The translations under genes were made by a program, and so were the position numbers. A stretch of 64,000 nt of DNA, from positions 1 through 64,000 of the forward strand of contig DUZS01000014.1 of the NCBI GenBank assembly GCA_013349405.1, read 5' to 3'. The stretch is from Desulfuromonadales bacterium. GTDB lineage: Bacteria; Desulfobacterota; Desulfuromonadia; Geobacterales; Pseudopelobacteraceae. Under the pieces are notes generated by a model. It had not been told where the DNA came from. It did no database searches and worked only from the letters and a program-made list of their open reading frames with translations. This document shows positions 37,202 through 46,428 of this stretch, piece by piece. The number at the start of each line of letters is the position of its first letter. The first letter of the stretch is position 1.

Positions 37202-39118
37202 TTAGCTGATATCCGGGCCGGAGAGATTTTCCCCCAGAACCCGGTGAATAGTGATTGTCTCTTCTTTCCCCTTCAGACTCGCTTCGCCGATTTTTTCGGT
37301 CAGAAACCGGCCGCCAAGAAGATCCAATGTCGTACTGCCGATCAAAATTCGACAGACGGCATCCCCGGCAAAATCCTTGTCAAAACTCTCCAGTCGGGAG
37401 GCGATATTGACCGTATCGCCGATTGTAGTGAATTTTAACCGTTGGTTGCTGCCCAGAAGTCCTGCCACCACCTGTCCAGAAAAAATGCCGACCCGGATGG
37501 CCATGCCCGGCAGCCCTTTTTCACCCCACATCTTATTGAGGTGAAACATCTCCTTTTCCATGGCAAGAGCGCATGTTACCGCGTTGATGGCGTCAGCCTG
37601 AATCTCCTTGTCAGTTCTGCGCGGCAGCGGCACGCCAAAATCGGCCTTGATGGCATCACCCACGAAATTGTCGATGACGCCACCATGCTTCAGGACTAAC
37701 CGGATCATTAACTCCATGTAGGTGTTCAGCCAGTCGAGCAACTCCTGTGGATCCATCTTTTCCGATACGGAGGTGAATCCTCTGATGTCGGAAAAGAATA
37801 TGGTGGCGGTCAACTTACGGGAACGGGGGCGGCCGTTATCGAGAAAATCATCCCGCTGCTCCCAGATCATGTCGGCAATCTCTTTCGAGACCGATTTGGA
37901 AAAGAGCTGCATCAGCATCGCCCGCTCTTTCTTCTCCATACCGGTGATGTAGGCATTGACCATCCCCGCAGAGGCAAAAAAAGACAGCCCCGGCGGAACA
38001 AGCGGCAGCCACCAGCTCTGTATAAAGGCCAGGTAATCAAAACCTGTCAGACAGAGCATACCGGTGACAATAAACAACGCAAACCGCCGTGCGGAATGGG
38101 TGCGGAACCCGATAACCGCGCCGGCAACTCCCCAGAGTAGCATCCAGATCGATTTTTGCGTTTCCGTCGGTACTTTAAACGGCTCTGCACCGTCAAGAGC
38201 AAAACGGAGTAACTGACTGGTGATCTGCCCGTGCAGCTGAATACCGCTCAGCAGCTGTTCCTCTCCGCCTCTGCTCAGTGGGGTGAAAAAGTGGTCTTTG
38301 ACACTCTGGGAGTTAACCCCGATCAGGATGATCCGGTCTGCAATCGCCGAGGTGGGGATCTTTCCAGAGAGCAGATCAGAATATGTATAGGTGCGCAGCG
38401 GAACGCCGGTACTCTTGAAATCAAGCAGAAGCTGGTAACCGCCGGCATCAGCCTTTCGGTAGCCGCCGTCATTTTCTTCCAGCGGCACGATGGTTGTTCT
38501 GCCCAGTTTTATATGCTGCGGATTGAGCGAATCCGGCTGCAGTGATATCCCTTCCGGCTCCAGATAGAGTGTCGCCAGGGTAAGGGCGAGCGATGTATAG
38601 GAGGTTGCGCCATCATCAAGAAAAAGTAAACCACGCCGGACAACGCCGCCGGGATCAATTACGATGTCACCAAAAGCTGCTTGCGGAGTGCCCTTGATAA
38701 CGGCGGGTGGGGCAACTCCAGTATCGCCGACGGTCATGATTCCGATAATGAGCGGATTGTCGCGGAACATCCGGTTGTACGCATCAGTTCCGGGGGGGAC
38801 TTGAATATCGCGATAGATATCAATACCGATCGCCCGTGGCTTCGCAGCTGCCAGAATCGCGACACCCCGGGCAATAACAGCATCAGTGAGCGGCCACTTG
38901 CCGATGGCTTGTATATCGGCTTCCGTGACTTCAATAACGGTTATTCTTGAATCTTCGGCGCGAATTTTCGGTGTAACCAACACAAACTGGTCGTATGCCG
39001 TAAGTTCAAGAAACTCGAGCTGACCGCCCCGGCGGAGTCCGAAGGTGACAAGAAAAGCTATGAGAGCTCCAAGCGTGACAACGGCATACGGTTTTTTAAA
39101 GAATGAGTGCAGTCTCAC
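37202..39118 (-). CDS. CHASE2-domain adenylate/guanylate cyclase
   Basis: A 638-residue sensor. The first helix (about 13-30) is followed by an extracytoplasmic CHASE2 domain (about 35-320: ITVIEVTEADIQAIGKWPL, PRAIGIDIYRD, IILIGVNSQSVKDHFFTP), three helices (about 330-400) and a class III cyclase domain. Metal-binding Asp444 (FFSDIRGF) and Asp488 (FVGDAIKADFG) are present, as are GDTVNIASRLES with the Asn/Arg pair. It should make cAMP or cGMP in response to a periplasmic cue. It lies in the TPS-CHAT operon, and cNMP-binding proteins are encoded a few kb away. Confidence 0.93.
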   Translation of the reverse strand: MRLHSFFKKPYAVVTLGALIAFLVTFGLRRGGQLEFLELTAYDQFVLVTPKIRAEDSRITVIEVTEADIQAIGKWPLTDAVIARGVAILAAAKPRAIGIDIYRDIQVPPGTDAYNRMFRDNPLIIGIMTVGDTGVAPPAVIKGTPQAAFGDIVIDPGGVVRRGLLFLDDGATSYTSLALTLATLYLEPEGISLQPDSLNPQHIKLGRTTIVPLEENDGGYRKADAGGYQLLLDFKSTGVPLRTYTYSDLLSGKIPTSAIADRIILIGVNSQSVKDHFFTPLSRGGEEQLLSGIQLHGQITSQLLRFALDGAEPFKVPTETQKSIWMLLWGVAGAVIGFRTHSARRFALFIVTGMLCLTGFDYLAFIQSWWLPLVPPGLSFFASAGMVNAYITGMEKKERAMLMQLFSKSVSKEIADMIWEQRDDFLDNGRPRSRKLTATIFFSDIRGFTSVSEKMDPQELLDWLNTYMELMIRLVLKHGGVIDNFVGDAIKADFGVPLPRRTDKEIQADAINAVTCALAMEKEMFHLNKMWGEKGLPGMAIRVGIFSGQVVAGLLGSNQRLKFTTIGDTVNIASRLESFDKDFAGDAVCRILIGSTTLDLLGGRFLTEKIGEASLKGKEETITIHRVLGENLSGPDIS

Positions 39119-39137
39119 TACGCGGCAGCAGAGTCTG

Positions 39138-41474
39138 TTACAACCAGTTGTTTATCAGCAGAAACGGAGCCCAATAACCGGGGTGATCGTAGCGTATGTC
39201 ATCAAGCAGCTTCAGCTGTGCCGCCTGCAATGCCGCTGCCCGGGAGATGGATGGTTTTTGCAGTTGTGTGTAAAACTCTGTAATCAACTCAAATGATGCC
39301 GGATCATTAATGTGCCAGAGCGTTGCAAGCGCACTCCGGGCTCCGGCCCGCACCGCTACACCAGCAAGGCCGAGGGCGGCCCGGTCGTCACCGGCGGCCG
39401 TTTCACAGGCACTGAGCGTCAGTAGATCGAGCGGCTCTTCCCTGAAACGGAACAGACCGACATACTCGCCGAAACGATCCATGGTGAATTTTTCGTCAAA
39501 AGCCAGAATAAAGGTAGAGTCAACATCACCGCCGAAATGGCCATGAGAGGCGATATGGACGATGCTGAACTGCTCCTTTTTCAACTCTTTTTCCACGTTG
39601 GCAAGACTGAACTGGATGTTAATCAGAGTGTGCCCGGTAAACAGCTTATTGATTGCGGAAAGTTCATCTGAAACATAGGGCAGGCCGACAAATCCCTGCC
39701 GGGCTTCGGTCAATCCCAGTGACAGCATGCGCGCGTGGTCACGCTGTACCGGGCGCGGATCAGTAAGACTGAGCCCCGGAGTAATGGCAATCGGGTACCT
39801 GTTGATAAGAAACCGGGCGCCGTCGTGCAGCGCCGCCATCGGTACCGTTCGCAGCTGTCCCGCCGGCACAAAAACAAGCGTTTCCGGCTTCATCGCATCC
39901 AGATCGGCTTCCAGCGGGCGAATTAACCAGTCATAGAGCTTCTGGGCATGCGGCAGATATTCCCCGGTGGTCCGCTTGACCAGTTTCCGGCGGAACGCCG
40001 TAATCTCTCTGTTTAATTCATCGACACCGACCGGGACGGTAAAGCGCTTGAGTCCACCTGAAAAGCTGACCAGAAGCTCCACCCGGTTCGGGAGAAAGAC
40101 CGGATAGACAACAGCAGCTCTGCCGGAAACCGCTTCAAGTTTTTTTCCCACAGCAGTGGCAGCATCAATACAGTCGTCCCGGAAGTAGTCGCGCAGTTCG
40201 AACACCTTCAACGTTTCCAGCGTGTCGCGTGCCTCGATCAGGTATGGTTCCTGCGACTCTCCCGGCTTGAGCTGGGAGGCCCGCTGCAGGAGGAGGTCGA
40301 CCAGTTCGGTACAGACAACGCTCGCCGTTTTTTGATACGATGACTCCGGATTTGCATAGCAGGAGGAGAGCTCTTCACGAATTGCCTGGAGATAGCGGAG
40401 CGCATGACGATATGAAACGAGGGCCGTGTCGATCCGCCCCGCGCTCGCATGGATGCGCCCGGCCTGCCAGTGCCAGCGGTAGAGCGCTTCGCTCGCATTC
40501 ACCTGCTGAGCGGCAAACTGTGCCCGCCGCGTAAGCTCCAGAGCTTCTTCAAAACGACGATTGTTCTCGTACAGTTTTCCCATATAGCCATAGGCGTAAG
40601 ATTCGGTGCGGAGATCCCCCGCATTTTTCGCGGCGGCAAGCGCGGCATTGAATTCAGCATACGCCTGAGTGGCAAGAGGTTCCGCCTGATCAGGAATTTT
40701 TCTGCTGAGCTCAGTATAAAGCAGGCCGGCGTTTATTCTGGTGTAGCTGACGGCAGCGGAGCCATCTGTTGGCTGTTTGTAGCTTCCGGCTTTTTGCAGC
40801 AGAGCCAGTGCTTCGCTGTAATTATCGCCTCTGAAGGCTGCTGTTGCCCCGTTTACCGTTGCCGCAGCGGCACGAGCAGCATTCCCCGACTTTTCCGCCA
40901 GGGCGGCGCTCTCCCGGTATGCGACACGCGCTTCATCGTTCTTTTTCTGCGAGATCAGCAGATTGCCGCGGTTATTCTGGATTGCCGCAGTCAGATCATC
41001 CGCCCCGGCCTCCCGGGCCAGAGCAAGCGCCTCATCAAGTGATTTTCCCGCCTGCTCCGCATTGCCAAGGCCGATATGAACATTGCCGATGGCGCCGGCA
41101 ACAGAGGCGGTCCGGCGTTTGTCGCGCAGCTCTTTCGCCAGCAGATCTGCTGTATTCAGATGCTCAAGGGCTTTGCGGTACTGACCGGTCACCTGCAGCG
41201 CCTGAGCCAGCATCAGGAGCGCGTCACACCTGCCGGCACCATTTTTCGCGTCGAGACGCTGCAGTGCCGCTTCAAGTTGCGGGATAGAAGCCCCGAAGCC
41301 GCCGCTCCGCAGAGATGCAGCGCCCTCAGCAAGTTCCGCCGGAACCATCGGGCTCTCGGCGCTAGATGCCGGAGCGGCGGAAAAGAGGGCAACAGCGGCA
41401 AGGCAGGCCGCTGAGAGTCGGGCAAGACGTGCAAAAAAACCGGGGGAATCAATTCTGGGCACCGTGATATTCAT
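39138..41474 (-). CDS. Secreted TPR-CHAT domain protein
   Basis: A 778-residue protein with a signal peptide (about 10-38, ending ASSAES). Tetratricopeptide-type repeats run from about 40 to 380 (for instance GNVHIGLGNAEQAGKSLDEA). A CHAT domain follows from about 480 to the end, with the caspase-like dyad His644 (IASHGHFGG) and Cys690 (LTLSACETAAG), and a typical C-terminal APFLLINNWL. CHAT proteins are cysteine-protease-like effectors. ATG at 41474 follows GGAGAGGAC; the upstream extension from 41567 is not signal-like. It is encoded between tpsB and the cyclase gene. Confidence 0.93.
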   Translation of the reverse strand: MNITVPRIDSPGFFARLARLSAACLAAVALFSAAPASSAESPMVPAELAEGAASLRSGGFGASIPQLEAALQRLDAKNGAGRCDALLMLAQALQVTGQYRKALEHLNTADLLAKELRDKRRTASVAGAIGNVHIGLGNAEQAGKSLDEALALAREAGADDLTAAIQNNRGNLLISQKKNDEARVAYRESAALAEKSGNAARAAAATVNGATAAFRGDNYSEALALLQKAGSYKQPTDGSAAVSYTRINAGLLYTELSRKIPDQAEPLATQAYAEFNAALAAAKNAGDLRTESYAYGYMGKLYENNRRFEEALELTRRAQFAAQQVNASEALYRWHWQAGRIHASAGRIDTALVSYRHALRYLQAIREELSSCYANPESSYQKTASVVCTELVDLLLQRASQLKPGESQEPYLIEARDTLETLKVFELRDYFRDDCIDAATAVGKKLEAVSGRAAVVYPVFLPNRVELLVSFSGGLKRFTVPVGVDELNREITAFRRKLVKRTTGEYLPHAQKLYDWLIRPLEADLDAMKPETLVFVPAGQLRTVPMAALHDGARFLINRYPIAITPGLSLTDPRPVQRDHARMLSLGLTEARQGFVGLPYVSDELSAINKLFTGHTLINIQFSLANVEKELKKEQFSIVHIASHGHFGGDVDSTFILAFDEKFTMDRFGEYVGLFRFREEPLDLLTLSACETAAGDDRAALGLAGVAVRAGARSALATLWHINDPASFELITEFYTQLQKPSISRAAALQAAQLKLLDDIRYDHPGYWAPFLLINNWL

Positions 41475-41496
41475 GTCCTCTCCTTGCGACAATCGG

Positions 41497-43284
41497 CTAG
41501 AAGTTGCCCGAAACGGCAATCTGAAAGTGAATCCCCTCGTCCTGGAGATCATCGTGTGTGTGGGCAACTGTCTTCAAGCGTGCTCCGGCATATACTTCCG
41601 CTTCCAGCTTCAGCTCGAAAGCGCCCTTGAGCGGCGTCGCTCCCCATCTTAAGCCAAGGCCGCAGCTGGATACATCGGTGGATCCACTTGAGGTGGCACC
41701 AACATTCCTGGCGCTGCCGTAATCAAAAAAAGGCGCCACCTGCAGGTAATCGGCCCAGGCGCGGTTCTGTATGAGCGGAATGCGTGCCTCGACTGACGCA
41801 ACGAGCGCCTCATCCCGTACCAGGGAGTTTTCCCGATAGCCGCGAACCGTATACCTGCCGCCAACACCCATCTGTTCGGCAGGGAGCAGCGGGTCATTCG
41901 AGCGTTGCACGTCGAGGCGGGAGATCAGCTGAATATCGGCAACATCAAGAATACGGGCCCACTGCAGCTGTCCGAGCCAGGCGAAAAATTTACCGGTGGG
42001 AAGATCGCCCGGCAGAGCGGAATTATTTGTCGCGCCCATGAGGTCAAGGCCGTAGGAAAAGCGCGACCGGGCAGCGATAACCTGCTGCTGGCTCCGATAG
42101 GTCCACTCCTGGGAAAAGCGGAGCGGTACGACACGGGCATGTCCTTCTTGCACGCCGGGTGAGAAGTTGAACCATTCCCCCGACAGCGATGTCGTGCTGT
42201 TTTCACGCTCCAGCCCGAGTGACAGGGCAAATTCCTGATTCAGCGTCCGATAGAGCGGTTGGCGGAGAGTGATCTCGAAGGTATCCGTTTCGCTTTTGAT
42301 ATCCAGCGGGACAAACACCTTGTCAACGACTTTGGTGTCGTTGGCGCGGTAGCGGAGCAGCAGCGTGGTGTCGTAGGAATTCAGCGGCAGCGAGTACCAG
42401 GCGTCAAGCATCATCCTGAGCCCTTCGGAATGGCCGTAGGTGAGGCTGAGGACATCGCCGTGACCGGACAGGTTCTGGTGCGACACTGTTGTGATCACCC
42501 GTTCAGCGCCGTTCGACGGTGATTGATAATTGTTGAAGGCAGCCCAGACGGAAAACGGCGGTTTCTCTTCGACCCGTACGGTGAGATTACCCTCTCCCGG
42601 CTGGCCGCCGGGGCGAAGTTCAGCGTGAACCCGCTGAATCCGGGCATCCTGCTGCAGTAACTGGAGGCGATCCTGAAGTGGAATGATGTTCACCGGAGAG
42701 TCGGCGCCGCGTGCCACCCGATCCCGAATGTAGGAGGAACCGAACCATTTGTTGCCGACAACTTCGATATGCGAGAGTCTGCCTTCAATAACCTTGAAGG
42801 TAATGACACCTGCAGAAACGGTCTGATCAGGCAGAACCGCCCCGGAGTTTATGTAGCCTTTGTTGACATAGAGCAGCGTTATGTCACGGCGGACGGATTC
42901 GAGTTCTTCCATGGACAGGGTGCGGTTTTCGTAGGGGGCGGTTACTTTGGCAAGCTCTTCAGCAGTAAAGACTGTGCTGCCGGTGACTTCGATCTTCTTC
43001 ACCAGGACACTTTTGAGCAGGTCGTCGGACGTTTTTTTTGGAGCCGGTGCCGGTGATGTCGATGGTGCCGGCAGTGCAAGTGGTGCCGGTGCCGGTTCTA
43101 ATTTCTCATCAAGCAGTTCCGGGCGTTTGTCACCGGTTCGCCCTGAGAAATCAAGCAGCGGCAACCCCTGGGAGCAGGCGGGTGACGGGAGAGTGGCAGC
43201 TGTAGCCAGGAGAGAACAAGCGGCAATTAAAAGTAACTTTGTGCGACGAACTCTGGCATCTGTCAGATATGCAACCAGTGTCAT
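41497..43284 (-). CDS. TpsB/ShlB-FhaC family outer-membrane transporter
   Basis: A 595-residue two-partner secretion pore. It has a signal peptide (about 15-38) and a Pro-rich segment, then two POTRA-type regions (about 93-260: VKKIEVTGSTVFTAEELAK, ITFKVIEGRLSHIEVVGN). The 16-strand barrel carries the family motif GGRYTVRGYRENSLVRDEA (about 480-500) and ends in Phe (AVSGNF). It exports the partner encoded directly upstream. CAGGGGG precedes the ATG. Spacing to tpsA is 40 nt and to the CHAT gene 22 nt. Confidence 0.95.
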   Translation of the reverse strand: MTLVAYLTDARVRRTKLLLIAACSLLATAATLPSPACSQGLPLLDFSGRTGDKRPELLDEKLEPAPAPLALPAPSTSPAPAPKKTSDDLLKSVLVKKIEVTGSTVFTAEELAKVTAPYENRTLSMEELESVRRDITLLYVNKGYINSGAVLPDQTVSAGVITFKVIEGRLSHIEVVGNKWFGSSYIRDRVARGADSPVNIIPLQDRLQLLQQDARIQRVHAELRPGGQPGEGNLTVRVEEKPPFSVWAAFNNYQSPSNGAERVITTVSHQNLSGHGDVLSLTYGHSEGLRMMLDAWYSLPLNSYDTTLLLRYRANDTKVVDKVFVPLDIKSETDTFEITLRQPLYRTLNQEFALSLGLERENSTTSLSGEWFNFSPGVQEGHARVVPLRFSQEWTYRSQQQVIAARSRFSYGLDLMGATNNSALPGDLPTGKFFAWLGQLQWARILDVADIQLISRLDVQRSNDPLLPAEQMGVGGRYTVRGYRENSLVRDEALVASVEARIPLIQNRAWADYLQVAPFFDYGSARNVGATSSGSTDVSSCGLGLRWGATPLKGAFELKLEAEVYAGARLKTVAHTHDDLQDEGIHFQIAVSGNF

Positions 43285-43324
43285 AGAGCCCCCTGTCTAT
43301 ATTTCATATCAAACCAGAGTCAGA

Positions 43325-46048
43325 TCAGAACAAAAAGCCGGGCAGCATATTGCCCGGTTCAAGCGGGAGGCCGTCACGACCGCCAATCACGAAGCTGCTG
43401 TATTTACCTTCACGAATACGGGCTATGCAGCGCTCACGCAGCAATGTCGCCGCACTGACATAATCTGAGGAGAGTGGACTGACAAGCCCGCTGATGCTGC
43501 TGACCGGCGCCTGGATATCCACGGTGCCGCTGATCCCTTTTTGCGAGTAGGCGGTTACGCTGCTCTGCGGGTCGGCCAGAAAGGTGTCGGCAACAAGGCG
43601 GATCGTGCCCCCTCTGCCATCAACAGCGGTCGCATCAATGGTGGAATTTTTCATCACGACAAAGTGCGGATCAATAAATATCTTGCCGCCGACAGTCTGG
43701 GCGTCTCCCTGCACTTTTGCGGTAATGACACTGTTTATCAGGTTGATTTTGTCGAGCGCATTGAGAGATATTTCGCCGCCGTTGGCGGAAAGCGCTTCGG
43801 AAGTGATGGAGGCGTTGCGCAGCTGGATCAGGTTGGCAGCCGTCACGTTGATATTACCGGCATTGCCTGCAGCTGTCGACAAGGCATTGATGGCAGTTCC
43901 GGTGTCACGTAAATTGACATTGAGGGCGCTGATATCGATCGCTCCGCCGCTGCCTTTGCCTCTGGTATCAGCTTTGATGCCGCCCCCTTCGGTGGCTGTC
44001 AGATTACCGGCCAGAGCAACGGTTATCTTGCCACCGGTTCCGGCGTTGGTGGTGGTGGAGAGTCCGGTGAAGTCGAAATCAAGCGGGGCAGGTCGCGGGA
44101 CGTTATTGGCACCGGTGATGTTCATGGAATTCGCGGTAACGCTGATATCACCGGAGTTGCCGGTACCACGGAATGAATCGGCGTAGATTTGACCACGGGA
44201 GGTTATGTCGATGGTTTTGGCGTTTATGGAGATGCTGCCGGCGTTGCCGGTGGCATCGGCATAGAGTCCGCTCCTGATGGCCCCGGCGTTTGAAAGTGTG
44301 ATGCTGTCGCTTTGTATGGTTATGCTCCCGCCGGTTCCTTCCGCTTTGGCACCGGCAACACGCGCGTCAATTGAGGTTAGAGAATACGGTGGCGGCGGGC
44401 CGGTCTCATCAGCGACAAAACCGTCAACCGTGACGTGTTTTGCATTAATGACGATATCAGCGCCCGTGCCGGCCCTGCGTGTCACGGTCTCGATCCTCCC
44501 GCCATCCTGCAGTTGCAGAGAATCGGTATTCACAAGCACTTTCCCGCCGTGAACAGTTCCGTCTAACCCATATGTCTGTGCACCGATTCCGGTAATCTGG
44601 CGGCTGTTCACAACCGCCGACTGCTGTCTGGCTGATATAGAAATATCTCTGGCATTCACCTCCACAACCCCGCCTCGTCCGTAACCATACGCATTCGACG
44701 AAATATTCCCCTGATCATAGAACTTCAGCGAATCAGCATCCAGCGTAATATTCCCAGCGTTCCCCCGGCCAAGAGAGGCTGCGGAAGCAAAAAATCCATT
44801 CCTTACGATCATCTCTCCGGCAACCTGAACGGAGATGTTGCCGCCATTCCCTGTTGCCCCCACGGCAGATTCCGACGATATTGCTCCGTACAGCCCCGCA
44901 TCAGCAGTGGGCCCGCCGCCCGGTGTCTCATCGCCAAGCGTCATTGAGCGAGCCGACAAGATGATGTCCCCGGCGCGTCCCGATCCGTAGGTTTTCGACT
45001 CAATTGAAGATGCGTTGAGCATGCTCATGTTCTGCGTAAGATTTGCACGAAAAGAAGTTCCCGGATGGTCGACATCGCCAAAGCTGTATGCAAAAATAGA
45101 ATAATTATCCAGTTTCAGCGAACTTCCCCGGATATCAACGCTTCCCGCCGGATTGCCGTATGCGTAGATCCCTGAATCTTTAAGCATTATTTCGTTTCCC
45201 CGGATATAAACGCTTCCCGCCGGCTGGAGAGGGGCTCCACCTGCATCGTGCGCACGTCCTTCAACGACAAGAAAGCCGTAATCGTTCAGCGTCACATTGC
45301 CCAAACGGGTAAACGAAGATATACCGGAATCTGCAAGGCCAAGGTTTACTTCTCCGGGAGATGCCACACCGATAATATTGATCCTGCCTCCGGGGGCATC
45401 AAGGATGTAATATGGCGCGTTCGGGTCGCCTTTGTAGGAGATGTCACCACCAATGAGAGATATGGTTTTCCCCTCAGGTACGGTCAGGTAGGCGGTGTCA
45501 CCGCTGATTGATGCGGGATTGGCGGCAAGAAAACCAAAAGCCGATGGTTCCGCAACAGAAAGAACTGAATTGGCGGCAGGATTTGCATGGAACAGTTCGT
45601 TATTGTCGAATTTGAGGTAATCCGCCGTACTGAGATGGAAACTTCCGCCAACATCCAGACTGGCATTCGGGCCGATCAATATGCCGGAAGGATTGAGCAG
45701 ATAAAAGTTGGCGCCGGTAATTTGAGAACTGCTGAGCAGGCCATCTATGCTTGATACTGTTCCACCGGTTACTCGCGATATGATGTTACTGATCGGGCCG
45801 GTACTTCCGTCGGGGGTAAACGTGACTGTTTCACCCGTGCCAATACTGAATGAGGCAAAACTGTGGAAAAGGTTCTTTCCTGCCTGAACGCCATGGGATG
45901 CCGGTATCAGGTAATCCGGGCCGCTGGGCTGTATCGTGGAGTTCGGGCCGATGGTGCCATCACGCACAACCGCCGCACCGGCTGCAGAAGCGCTAATCAG
46001 AAAAAAAAACGGGAGCACCAGGAATTGCAGCAATCGAGTAGCCGACAT
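43325..46048 (-). CDS. TpsA-type filamentous haemagglutinin-like exoprotein
   Basis: A 907-residue protein with a signal peptide (about 1-25), the TPS secretion domain (about 26-280: NLFHSFASFSIGTGETVTF, ISRVTGGTVSSIDG, NPSGILIGPNASLDVGGSF) and a long beta-helix of repeats such as GNAGNITLDAD and GTGGKITVALAG. The C-terminus has a Cys-containing RCIARIREGKYSSF. It should be exported by the neighbouring TpsB to the cell surface. ATG at 46048 follows GGAGGG; the longer frame from 46123 crosses a terminator-like hairpin and was rejected. Confidence 0.93.
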   Translation of the reverse strand: MSATRLLQFLVLPFFFLISASAAGAAVVRDGTIGPNSTIQPSGPDYLIPASHGVQAGKNLFHSFASFSIGTGETVTFTPDGSTGPISNIISRVTGGTVSSIDGLLSSSQITGANFYLLNPSGILIGPNASLDVGGSFHLSTADYLKFDNNELFHANPAANSVLSVAEPSAFGFLAANPASISGDTAYLTVPEGKTISLIGGDISYKGDPNAPYYILDAPGGRINIIGVASPGEVNLGLADSGISSFTRLGNVTLNDYGFLVVEGRAHDAGGAPLQPAGSVYIRGNEIMLKDSGIYAYGNPAGSVDIRGSSLKLDNYSIFAYSFGDVDHPGTSFRANLTQNMSMLNASSIESKTYGSGRAGDIILSARSMTLGDETPGGGPTADAGLYGAISSESAVGATGNGGNISVQVAGEMIVRNGFFASAASLGRGNAGNITLDADSLKFYDQGNISSNAYGYGRGGVVEVNARDISISARQQSAVVNSRQITGIGAQTYGLDGTVHGGKVLVNTDSLQLQDGGRIETVTRRAGTGADIVINAKHVTVDGFVADETGPPPPYSLTSIDARVAGAKAEGTGGSITIQSDSITLSNAGAIRSGLYADATGNAGSISINAKTIDITSRGQIYADSFRGTGNSGDISVTANSMNITGANNVPRPAPLDFDFTGLSTTTNAGTGGKITVALAGNLTATEGGGIKADTRGKGSGGAIDISALNVNLRDTGTAINALSTAAGNAGNINVTAANLIQLRNASITSEALSANGGEISLNALDKINLINSVITAKVQGDAQTVGGKIFIDPHFVVMKNSTIDATAVDGRGGTIRLVADTFLADPQSSVTAYSQKGISGTVDIQAPVSSISGLVSPLSSDYVSAATLLRERCIARIREGKYSSFVIGGRDGLPLEPGNMLPGFLF

Positions 46049-46071
46049 AAAACCCTCCGCAATTTCACCGC

Positions 46072-46105
46072 AAAAAAAAGAGGGGCAGACCGTGGCCGTA
46101 CCCCT
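46072..46105 (-). terminator. Terminator-like hairpin in the tpsA leader
   Basis: On the - strand, AGGGGTA (46105-46099) can pair with TGCCCCT (46087-46081; one G-T pair), followed by C and eight T (46079-46072). Only 23 nt separate the T run from the tpsA ATG, and these hold its ribosome site. No promoter fits there, so polymerase must read through: this looks like an attenuator, or a leaky terminator of the small upstream gene. The stem is short. Confidence 0.45.
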
Positions 46106-46194
46106 GCAATGGGATTTAATCAAGAAAACCGCAGCCTGACATTATCAAACGCAATTCTGCTAATAACATCAGCAACTTGAAAGATGGAGCCATA

Positions 46195-46428
46195 TCACCT
46201 GAAGAAGAGTAATTTCAGAAGCCAGTCATGGCCTTTCGTCATGACGGTCATGCCATTCACTGGTGCACAGGTGTAACCAGAATAGCAAGGGGTGCCAAGC
46301 GGTGCGACAATGACGTCAGGTAGTCTGCGACCAACCAACGATCCCGCTTCCACTTTCACCTCACCGACGACCTGCACTGCCAAAGTAAATACCGCCACAA
46401 TCACCATTTTCATCCATAAATTTTTCAT
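46195..46428 (-). CDS. Small secreted protein, function unknown
   Basis: A 77-residue protein with a signal peptide (MKNLWMKMVIVAVFTLAVQV and a little more) and a mature part of about 45 residues with two Cys (GTPCYSGYTCAP) that could form a disulfide. It ends in Arg after a hydrophobic LLKLLFF. ATG at 46428 follows GGAGAATTGGAG. It lies directly upstream of tpsA on the same strand, 146 nt away, so it may belong to the same system. No family was recognised. Confidence 0.6.
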   Translation of the reverse strand: MKNLWMKMVIVAVFTLAVQVVGEVKVEAGSLVGRRLPDVIVAPLGTPCYSGYTCAPVNGMTVMTKGHDWLLKLLFFR

